Assembly: GCA_900551975.1 (NCBI GenBank) | Contig: URYA01000130.1 | Location: forward strand, 1-5,024 | Reading direction: 5' to 3' | Origin: an uncultured Collinsella sp. | Lineage (GTDB): Bacteria > Actinomycetota > Coriobacteriia > Coriobacteriales > Coriobacteriaceae | DNA length: 5,024 nt | In this document: one piece after another, positions 1 to 5,024 of the stretch | Position numbering within the stretch: position 1 is the first letter of the stretch | Layout: each line of letters starts with the position of its first letter | The notes under the pieces: model-generated | The model's input: the letters and a program-made list of their open reading frames with translations, nothing else | What the model was told of the DNA's origin: nothing | The model's database searches: none | Position numbers and translations under genes: made by a program

Positions 1-789
1 CTCGACGGCCTCGGCATAGGCCCCCGAGTGGGCGCAGCCGCAGATGCCGCAGATGCGGTCGGCGAGGAACGTCACGGCGTCATAGTTCAGGCGCGTCTCG
101 GCGACCTTCTCCATGCCGCGGTGCACGTAGAACAGACGGTAGTCGGCGTCGACAATCGTCTCGCCCTCAACGAACAGGCGGAAGTGGCCGGGCTCGTCGG
201 AGGTGATGTGCAACGGGCCCATGGGAACGAGCGTCGTCTCCTTGCCCTTGGTATCGGCCAAGAACTCGTAGTTTTCCATGTCGCTCGCGGGAGCGGGACG
301 GAAGCGGTAGTCCATGGAGTCCTTGCGCAGCGGGTACAGGCCGCTGGGCCAGTCGTCGGGCAGCACCAGGCGGCGACGGTCGGGCAGACCCTCGGGGATC
401 AGGCCGAACATGTCGCGAAGCTCGCGCTCGCCCCACACGCAGGCGGGGACGAACGGCGTCACGGACGGGAACGTCATCTTGGCGGGATCGACCTCGGTGC
501 GCACGGTCACCCAGCCGGGGTCCTCCCCCTCCATGGAGATGACGTAGTACACGGCGTAGCGACCGCACAGACTGCGCTCGTCGTTGCCGATGATCACGGG
601 AATCCAGCCGTAGCGCTCGTAATACAGGTAGTGGACGGCCTCGGGCAGCTTGTCCTGCTTGACGGTGATCGTCAGCTGGTCCTCACACTGCCACTCGACC
701 TTCTCGATGCAGCCCGGAACGGCGCGGCGCAGGGCCTCGACATGGCTCTCGCAGCGACGGGCATACACCTTGTTCTCAGTTTCAATCAT
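1..789 (-). CDS. hyfG: Hydrogenase-4 large subunit HyfG, N-terminal 263 residues (3' end cut by window edge)
   Basis: Catalytic large subunit of a group 4 membrane-bound [NiFe] hydrogenase, the site of H2 production or uptake on the cytoplasmic face. I read this frame by hand from the ATG at 789-787 to base 1 without a stop. Residues about 1-160 are a NuoC-like (complex I 30 kDa) domain. Its signature runs from WGERELRDMFGL (119-130) through PDRRRLVLP (136-144) to PLRKD (153-157). Residues from about 185 are NuoD-like: MGPLH (190-194) and YVHRGMEK (221-228). The first Ni-Fe ligand motif is RICGICGCAHS (245-255), with ligand cysteines C247 and C250 and H254. Complex I NuoD lacks these cysteines, so this is a hydrogenase and not a quinone oxidoreductase. 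E. coli HyfG/HycE are about 555-570 residues, so roughly half the protein, including the second CxxC pair, lies outside. The gene starts 3 bases after the hyfF stop, with GGAG six bases before the ATG. The NuoC-NuoD fusion is normal for the Hyf/Hyc family. Confidence 0.93.
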   Translation of the reverse strand, partial: MIETENKVYARRCESHVEALRRAVPGCIEKVEWQCEDQLTITVKQDKLPEAVHYLYYERYGWIPVIIGNDERSLCGRYAVYYVISMEGEDPGWVTVRTEVDPAKMTFPSVTPFVPACVWGERELRDMFGLIPEGLPDRRRLVLPDDWPSGLYPLRKDSMDYRFRPAPASDMENYEFLADTKGKETTLVPMGPLHITSDEPGHFRLFVEGETIVDADYRLFYVHRGMEKVAETRLNYDAVTFLADRICGICGCAHSGAYAEAVE

Positions 790-792
790 TCG

Positions 793-2352
793 TTACTCCA
801 CCTCGCTCTGAGCGGTCTCGGTACCGAACACAGCGCGGTACATCGGCGTCGCGTGAAGCTCCTCGGTGCTCTGCTCGAGCACGATGCCGGTCGCGGTCTC
901 CACACCGTGCACGAGAGGCAGCGGGGTGGCGATGCCAAACCACAAGATCATGACAGCCAGGATGATTTCGGGGATAAGCATGAGCGCCGGGGCCTCATGC
1001 TTGCCCATGCCCTGGGGCGCATGGCCGAATACCGACTTGAGCGCGATGCGGGTGAGCGCGGAGATGGCCACGGTAAGACCGAGGGCGACCACGACGACCA
1101 GCCACATGGGACCGGCGGTAACACCGGCGACAAAAGTCAGGAACTCGGAGATAAACATGCCAAAGGGCGGGAAGGCACCAAGACCGAGCAGCGCCAGGAC
1201 GGCGAGCGCGGCGGTTGCGGGAGCAACCTCGACGACGCCCTGGATCTTAGCCAGGCTACGCGTGCCAAAGGCGTGCTGAATGTTGCCGGACACGCAGAAG
1301 GCAAGCGTCTTGGTAAAGCCGTGGAACACGCAGTGCAGCAGGGCCGCGGCGATACCCAGAGGGCCACCGATACCCAGGCACAGGGCGATAACGCCCACGT
1401 TCTCCACAGACGAGTACGCAAAGCGGCGCTTGAGGTCGTCCTGGCGAAACATCGAAAGTGCCGCCACCAAAATGGACAGCGTGCCGACGATCAGCAGCAA
1501 AAGTTGCGGATACTCGGCGCCCACGGCCTGGATGGTAAAGCCATAGAAGCGCATGATCACAAGCATGGCGCACTTAAGCAGCACGCCCGAGAGCAGGGCC
1601 GAGACAGGGCTCGGGGCCTGGGAGTGGGCATCGGGCAGCCAAGTGTGCATGGGGAACAGGCCGGCCTTGGTGCCAAAGCCGATCACGATAAACGCAAAGG
1701 CGAGGCGCATGAGCGTCGGGTCGAACTGGTCGGCATACGGCAGCACGCACGACAGGAATGCGGCCTCGTGGGCGTTGGGAATCACGTCGGCGGCGTTGGC
1801 GTAGATCAGCAGCGTACCGAACAGGCCAAAGGCCACGCCGGCGGTGCAGACCATCGCATACTTCCAAGAAGCCTCGAGGGCCGTCTTGTTCTTGTAGATA
1901 CCCACGAGGAACACGGTGGAAAGCGTGGTTGCCTCCACGGCGGCCCACGTGAGGATCATGTTGTTGGACAGGCACGCGAGCAGCATGGTGAACACGAACA
2001 GGCTAAACAGCGCAAAATACTGCTTGGCGCGCTCGGCGGGCATGGAGCCCTCCTCGATATCGGCCTTTACATAGGGCAGCGAGAACAGCCCCGTGAGAAA
2101 ACCGATAAAGCCGATGAGCAGCACAAAGATGGCGCCCAGCGAATCGAGGTGAAACCACAGGCCAAGAGCGCTCGCGGTGTCGCCGCTCATAAGGACGTCA
2201 CCGGCCGTCATAATCGACAGCACCAGGACGGCTGCGACGGAGACCAGGTTGAGACCGGCAAACACGTTATAGGACGTGTTCTTGGGCAAAAACGCCATGA
2301 CCAGCGAGAACACCAAAGGAGTCGCGAGCAGGGCGAGAATCAACGTTTCCAT
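793..2352 (-). CDS. hyfF: Hydrogenase-4 membrane subunit HyfF (NuoM/NuoN-like antiporter subunit)
   Basis: Integral membrane subunit of the Hyf complex, in the proton-conducting antiporter-like family (NuoL/M/N, Proton_antipo_M). It is thought to carry H+ or Na+ across the membrane, coupled to hydrogenase turnover. The 519 residues are close to E. coli HyfF (about 526) and are hydrophobic almost throughout, with many predicted helices. Key sites by homology are E140 in WAAVEATTLST, K229 in GTKAGLFPMHTWLPDAHS (227-244), K260 in SGVLLK, H344 and K348 in FHGFTKTL (343-350), and E403 in FISEF. The LPDAHSQAP and LLK patterns resemble NuoM/NuoN more than NuoL: the NuoL-type His after PVSAL is Ser255 here. 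The C-terminal tail after about 485 is polar and short, so there is no long NuoL-style lateral helix. The ATG follows the hyfE stop by three bases and has a GAGGGGG site. The subunit assignment rests on motifs, length and its place between hyfE and hyfG. Confidence 0.9.
   Translation of the reverse strand: METLILALLATPLVFSLVMAFLPKNTSYNVFAGLNLVSVAAVLVLSIMTAGDVLMSGDTASALGLWFHLDSLGAIFVLLIGFIGFLTGLFSLPYVKADIEEGSMPAERAKQYFALFSLFVFTMLLACLSNNMILTWAAVEATTLSTVFLVGIYKNKTALEASWKYAMVCTAGVAFGLFGTLLIYANAADVIPNAHEAAFLSCVLPYADQFDPTLMRLAFAFIVIGFGTKAGLFPMHTWLPDAHSQAPSPVSALLSGVLLKCAMLVIMRFYGFTIQAVGAEYPQLLLLIVGTLSILVAALSMFRQDDLKRRFAYSSVENVGVIALCLGIGGPLGIAAALLHCVFHGFTKTLAFCVSGNIQHAFGTRSLAKIQGVVEVAPATAALAVLALLGLGAFPPFGMFISEFLTFVAGVTAGPMWLVVVVALGLTVAISALTRIALKSVFGHAPQGMGKHEAPALMLIPEIILAVMILWFGIATPLPLVHGVETATGIVLEQSTEELHATPMYRAVFGTETAQSEVE
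796..804 (-). promoter_or_regulatory. Shine-Dalgarno site of hyfG
   Basis: Minus-strand GAGGTGGAG lies inside the last codons of hyfF. Its GGAG ends six bases before the ATG at 789-787. It supports that ATG as the start of hyfG and suggests translational coupling to hyfF. Confidence 0.75.
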
Positions 2353-2355
2353 GGA

Positions 2356-3009
2356 CTACCCCCTCAGCTCGGACAGGTCGCGCGCATCGAGCGAGTGGGA
2401 GTCGTCCCAAATGCGACGCACGACGATGGACATGATGATGACGGCAAAGATGGCGTCGGTGGCGATACCGATCTCGATGATCTCGGGAGCGGTGGGGGCC
2501 AAAAGCGCGAGCGTCACATGGCTGCCGTTTTCCATAAGGCAGTATCCAAAGATCTGCTTCATGATGTTGCGCTGCGAGATGATGCAGGTGAGGCCCACAA
2601 AGAAGTGAGCAAAGCTAATAGCGAGCGCAGGCGTTGCGACCTCGGCCGTGGGCAGGCTGATCTGCGTCACGACGGCAAAGCAAATCGCGACCTCCACGGC
2701 GATGATGCAAATGGCCCACGCGGGCTTAAGGCCGGCCTTGAGCGATGCGTCGCTCGGCTCGCCCATCTTCTTGTATGCGCGGTTGAGGATATAAGGGACC
2801 AGGACGACCTTAGTGATAAAGGCAGATCCGGCCCACATAAGCAGCTCCTGCGCACCGGTGGTGGCACCGAGCGTGGCGAGAAGCCCCACGAGCACCAGCG
2901 ACTGCACCGCATACCAGTGGATGGAATGTTTGATGTTCTTGGAGACAACCACCATGGTGGACGTGACGATCAGAAGGCCGCCAAGGATGTTGACGATCGA
3001 ATAACCCAT
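2356..3009 (-). CDS. hyfE: Hydrogenase-4 membrane subunit HyfE
   Basis: Small integral membrane subunit specific to Hyf-type complexes, distantly related to NuoK/MrpC-type subunits, expected to sit in the ion-translocating membrane arm. It has 217 residues (E. coli HyfE about 216). I see roughly seven hydrophobic segments, near 5-22, 33-52, 57-76, 97-117, 125-145, 152-171 and 180-197. The strongest family signal is the C-terminal part: QIFGYCLMENGSHVTLALL (152-170), then EIIEIGIATDAI (176-187). E160 in the MENG motif and the later acidic residues E176, E179 and D185 are candidates for buried proton-path groups. A charged cytoplasmic tail (WDDSHSLDARDLSELRG) closes the protein. The ATG at 3009-3007 is preceded by a perfect AGGAGGT eight bases upstream, which overlaps the stop codon of hyfD. 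The E. coli Hyc complex lacks a HyfE homologue, so this gene is one reason for calling the locus Hyf rather than Hyc. Confidence 0.88.
   Translation of the reverse strand: MGYSIVNILGGLLIVTSTMVVVSKNIKHSIHWYAVQSLVLVGLLATLGATTGAQELLMWAGSAFITKVVLVPYILNRAYKKMGEPSDASLKAGLKPAWAICIIAVEVAICFAVVTQISLPTAEVATPALAISFAHFFVGLTCIISQRNIMKQIFGYCLMENGSHVTLALLAPTAPEIIEIGIATDAIFAVIIMSIVVRRIWDDSHSLDARDLSELRG
2359..2365 (-). promoter_or_regulatory. Shine-Dalgarno site of hyfF
   Basis: Minus-strand GAGGGGG forms the last codons of hyfE, just before its TAG stop, and ends six bases upstream of the hyfF ATG at 2352-2350. The stop and the next start are three bases apart, which favours coupled translation. Confidence 0.7.
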
Positions 3010-3017
3010 GTCGTTCT

Positions 3018-3024
3018 ACCTCCT
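3018..3024 (-). promoter_or_regulatory. Shine-Dalgarno site of hyfE
   Basis: Minus-strand AGGAGGT is fully complementary to the usual 16S anti-Shine-Dalgarno core. It overlaps the TAG stop of hyfD (3025-3023) and lies eight bases before the hyfE ATG. It is the strongest ribosome site in the window. Confidence 0.85.
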
Positions 3025-4480
3025 AACCGATCCAGCTGGCCGAAAGCGGGCCGCTGACGATGACCATGATGATGAGCACGATGAACACGAACGCCATCGC
3101 GCGGGGAAGCGGGGCACCCGCAGCGACCTCTTCGCTCGGCTCGCCGGGCAGGCAATAGCCCATCCACTTGAGGAACCAGGCAAAGGTGGCGACGGTCTCG
3201 GCGACCATGATGCACACGAGCACCAGGATCGCGACGTTGCCGGCGCCCACAGAGAAGCCGCCGGCGATGATCTGGAACTTCGAGAAGAACGTGTTCATGG
3301 GCGGCACGCCGGCAATGGCGAGTGCCGCGACACCAAAGCCCACGCCCGAGATCGGGTACTTCTTTACGATGCCGCGAAGCTTAGGCAGCATACGCGTGCC
3401 GAGCGTAAAGGAGAACGAACCGGCGATCAGGAAGAACAGCGTCTTGGCGAAAGCGTGGTTAAAGATGTGGCACACGGCGCCGTCAAAGGCCAGCTGGCTG
3501 CCAAAGACCGAAAGGCCCAGACCAAAGAACACATAGGAGAGCTGGGCAATCGTGGAGAAGGCCAGCAGACGCTTCATGTCCTTTTGCGGCAGGTACATAA
3601 GGAAACCAAAGAGCATGGTGACCATGGCGTCGATAATGGCAACCCAGCCCACGATCTCGGGAATCTCGCCGGCAGAGACGAGTGCACGCGCGAACACGCA
3701 CACGCCGACCTTAACCATCGAGGCGCCATGCAGGTAGGCCGAAACAGGCGTCGGGGCCTCCATGGCCGAAGGCAGCCACATGTACATGGGGACCTGTGCG
3801 GACTTGGCCCAAGCGGCAAAGAGCACCAGCAGAAGGACGATGGCCTTGAGCTTGGCGTCGAGGCCGGCAATCGCGGTAATCGCGAAGGTGCCGGTGTGGG
3901 CAAACACAATGGCGGCGCCCAGATACAGGCCGAGTGCACCGATATGCGTAATGATCAGGGCCTTCATGCCGGCCTTCTTGGCCGTAGGCGACATGTAGTA
4001 GCTAATGAGGCCCCAAGAGCACGCACCCGTGATCTCAAAGAACACGAGCTGGCCCAAAAGGGTCGAGCTGTACACGAGGCCGGCCATGGCGCCGATGAAG
4101 GTCGCGAGGTACGCGTAGAAGCGACGACGCGGCGCGTCGGGATGTTCACGGTTATTCTCGCTCATATAGGGAATCGAATAGATCACGACAAGCAGGCCGA
4201 TACCCACAAAGGCGGGCGCGAGCAGCGTGCTCATGCGATCGAAGGTGAATCCCATGACGAGGGTCTGCCCAAACGAGATCAGGGGGACCTGTGTGTCGGG
4301 CATGCCTGCGCCAGCGAAATTCGCGGCGAGGGCGATGGTGCAGACCGTCGAGACGGCGGCACCCAAAACGCTGAACCACTTGGCGTACGGACGGGGGAAC
4401 AGGGCGACGAGCACCGAGGCCACCATCGGGGCCGCGATAGCGACCAAGCCGAGAAGGGACAGACTGACTGCAAATGACAT
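3023..4480 (-). CDS. hyfD: Hydrogenase-4 membrane subunit HyfD (NuoL/MrpA-like antiporter subunit)
   Basis: Integral membrane subunit of the Hyf complex, in the NuoL/MrpA branch of the antiporter-like family, inferred to move H+ or Na+. The 485 residues match E. coli HyfD (about 479) rather than the longer HyfB (about 670). Residues linked to ion transfer in NuoL are kept: E149 in FFEITGACSWGL (147-158), K226 in AKSAQVP, H251 in SAYLHGASMVK (247-257), K346 in NHAFAKTLFFL (341-351) and K401 in FFSKF (398-402). WLPSAMEAPTPVSAYLHG (235-252) and LAFSTIAQLSYVFFGLG (306-322) are typical family blocks. The HGASMVK pattern, with a Lys six residues after the His, resembles MrpA-type proteins. The protein ends in a hydrophobic segment (462-477) with no long lateral helix. 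The ATG at 4480-4478 is 15 bases after the hyfC stop, with purine-rich AGGAGAAGGGAG between them. The C-D-E-F-G order supports HyfD over HyfB. Automatic pipelines may call it NADH dehydrogenase subunit 5. Confidence 0.82.
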   Translation of the reverse strand: MSFAVSLSLLGLVAIAAPMVASVLVALFPRPYAKWFSVLGAAVSTVCTIALAANFAGAGMPDTQVPLISFGQTLVMGFTFDRMSTLLAPAFVGIGLLVVIYSIPYMSENNREHPDAPRRRFYAYLATFIGAMAGLVYSSTLLGQLVFFEITGACSWGLISYYMSPTAKKAGMKALIITHIGALGLYLGAAIVFAHTGTFAITAIAGLDAKLKAIVLLLVLFAAWAKSAQVPMYMWLPSAMEAPTPVSAYLHGASMVKVGVCVFARALVSAGEIPEIVGWVAIIDAMVTMLFGFLMYLPQKDMKRLLAFSTIAQLSYVFFGLGLSVFGSQLAFDGAVCHIFNHAFAKTLFFLIAGSFSFTLGTRMLPKLRGIVKKYPISGVGFGVAALAIAGVPPMNTFFSKFQIIAGGFSVGAGNVAILVLVCIMVAETVATFAWFLKWMGYCLPGEPSEEVAAGAPLPRAMAFVFIVLIIMVIVSGPLSASWIG

Positions 4481-4485
4481 TGTTT

Positions 4486-4497
4486 CTCCCTTCTCCT
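4486..4497 (-). promoter_or_regulatory. Shine-Dalgarno region of hyfD
   Basis: Minus-strand AGGAGAAGGGAG fills the short gap between hyfC and hyfD. Its GGGAG ends five bases before the ATG, and the AGGAG further upstream overlaps the hyfC TAG stop. Either could pair with 16S rRNA; the nearer one has the usual spacing. Confidence 0.65.
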
Positions 4498-5024
4498 ACA
4501 CGCCGACGACCACGAAGACAAACGCCAGAACGGCGATGCCCACGACAGCCCAGGTCTGATTGCCGAGCACCTTAAAACGCGAGCGCGAGCAGGAGTTCTC
4601 GATCACGCCGCACACGACAAAGTCGATCAGGCACTTCACTAGGAAGATGACGGCGCCCAGAACAGCAGCGGCGCCCACGGTCGCGGGCTCGCCCCAGGGG
4701 ACAAAAATCGCGCAGAACCAGGCGACGACCAGGACCTGCTTCATGGACATGGCGAGCTTGGCCATGGCGAGCGACGGGCCGGAAAGCTCGGCGAGCGGAC
4801 CTTCCTGAAGCTCCTGCTCGGCCTCGGCCTGGTCAAACGGCAGCTTGCCGAGTTCCATGTAGCAGGCGATCGCAAAGGCAATGCCGGCAAGGATCACGGC
4901 GACCGGTGCGTCGATGGCACCCGTCATGATGTGCTGACCCATGGTGGCGATGTCGGTGGAACCGCACGCCAGGGCAGCGGCAAACAGCGCCAGCAGCATG
5001 GACGGCTCGATGAGCACGCTCATG
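4496..5024 (-). CDS. hyfC: Hydrogenase-4 membrane subunit HyfC (NuoH-like), C-terminal part; 5' end beyond window
   Basis: Membrane anchor subunit of the Hyf complex, homologous to NuoH of complex I and HycD of formate hydrogenlyase. It joins the soluble hydrogenase arm to the membrane arm. About 175 residues are visible, against roughly 310-320 for HyfC/HycD. The frame is open to the right edge, so the ATG at 5023-5021 is most likely an internal methionine. The diagnostic block is ELGKLPFDQAEAEQEL (residues 57-72 counted from that Met), followed by QEGPLAELSGP (73-83), the conserved acidic cytoplasmic loop of the NuoH/HycD family. A second family block is ENSCSRSRFK (142-151), between two C-terminal hydrophobic segments (about 115-140 and 157-174). 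Four to five membrane helices are visible. The stop is TAG at 4498-4496. It is the first gene in the visible part of the operon; hyfB and hyfA would be expected upstream, outside the window. Confidence 0.9.
   Translation of the reverse strand, partial: MSVLIEPSMLLALFAAALACGSTDIATMGQHIMTGAIDAPVAVILAGIAFAIACYMELGKLPFDQAEAEQELQEGPLAELSGPSLAMAKLAMSMKQVLVVAWFCAIFVPWGEPATVGAAAVLGAVIFLVKCLIDFVVCGVIENSCSRSRFKVLGNQTWAVVGIAVLAFVFVVVGV

Noticed and set aside
167..568. Minus-strand ORF of 133 codons overlapping hyfG in another frame
   Set aside because: It is Arg/Pro-rich out-of-frame translation of the hyfG coding sequence. The hyfG frame carries clear NuoC and NuoD motifs through the same bases.
28..4477. 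Two long plus-strand ORFs (28-3057 and 3008-4477) as real genes
   Set aside because: They are exact complementary-register shadows of genes with strong family motifs, have biased low-complexity composition, no recognisable domain and no evident ribosome site of their own that I could support.
3023..4480. Calling this gene hyfB
   Set aside because: E. coli HyfB is about 670 residues and precedes hyfC, while this gene has 485 residues and follows hyfC, as hyfD does.
4481..4495. Promoter or terminator in the hyfC-hyfD gap
   Set aside because: The gap is only 15 bases and is filled by the ribosome site of hyfD, with no room for a promoter or hairpin.
4560..4808. Short plus-strand ORF of 82 codons opposite hyfC
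   Set aside because: It is fully inside hyfC on the opposite strand, with no recognisable motif and ordinary antisense composition for GC-rich DNA.
5021..5023. ATG at the right edge as the true start of hyfC
   Set aside because: It would give a protein of 175 residues, little more than half the family length and lacking the N-terminal helices. The frame is open to the window edge, so the start most likely lies outside.
793..5024. Respiratory complex I (nuo) or an Mrp antiporter operon
   Set aside because: The large subunit has the Ni-Fe ligand motif CGICxxxH that NuoD lacks, the NuoC and NuoD domains are fused as in HycE/HyfG, and HyfE is a Hyf-specific subunit. Mrp operons have no hydrogenase large subunit.

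Overview
The window is one stretch of a single tightly packed operon, read entirely from the minus strand. It encodes the membrane arm and the start of the catalytic large subunit of a group 4 [NiFe] hydrogenase of the hydrogenase-4 (Hyf, formate hydrogenlyase-like) type. In transcription order, from the right edge to the left, the genes are hyfC (5' end cut by the window edge), hyfD, hyfE, hyfF and hyfG (3' end cut by the window edge). This is the order of E. coli hyfC-D-E-F-G. The gaps between genes are 15, 13, 3 and 3 bases. Each internal start has a purine-rich Shine-Dalgarno sequence lying in or against the stop codon of the gene before it, so transcription as one message with coupled translation is likely.

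Region by region (minus strand): 5024-4496 is the C-terminal half of the NuoH-like subunit HyfC. 4480-3023 is the NuoL/MrpA-like antiporter subunit HyfD. 3009-2356 is the small membrane subunit HyfE. 2352-793 is the NuoM/NuoN-like antiporter subunit HyfF. 789-1 is the N-terminal 263 residues of the large subunit HyfG: a NuoC-like domain fused to the start of a NuoD-like domain, ending just after the first Ni-Fe ligand motif (RICGICGCAHS). No stretch longer than 15 bases is non-coding. I see no promoter, terminator, RNA gene, repeat array or mobile element.

How the parts work together: HyfG would carry the Ni-Fe site that makes or consumes H2. HyfC would anchor the soluble arm to the membrane. 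HyfD, HyfF and HyfE would form an ion-translocating membrane arm related to complex I. The charged residues linked to ion transfer in NuoL/NuoM (Glu and Lys in broken or central helices) are present in HyfD and HyfF, so coupling to H+ or Na+ movement is plausible but not shown. The electron-donating Fe-S subunits (HyfA, HyfH, HyfI), HyfB, any formate dehydrogenase and the maturation genes would lie outside the window.

Organism: the sequence is GC-rich, has strong Shine-Dalgarno sites and almost never uses the codons TTA, CTA and TCA. A high-GC anaerobe fits. My guess, from general resemblance only, is a gut actinobacterium of the Coriobacteriia (Collinsella or a relative).

I did not find a new system here. 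The points worth a second look are the very long antisense ORFs (almost certainly codon-use artefacts), an extra cysteine in the Ni-Fe ligand motif, and details of the proton-path residues.
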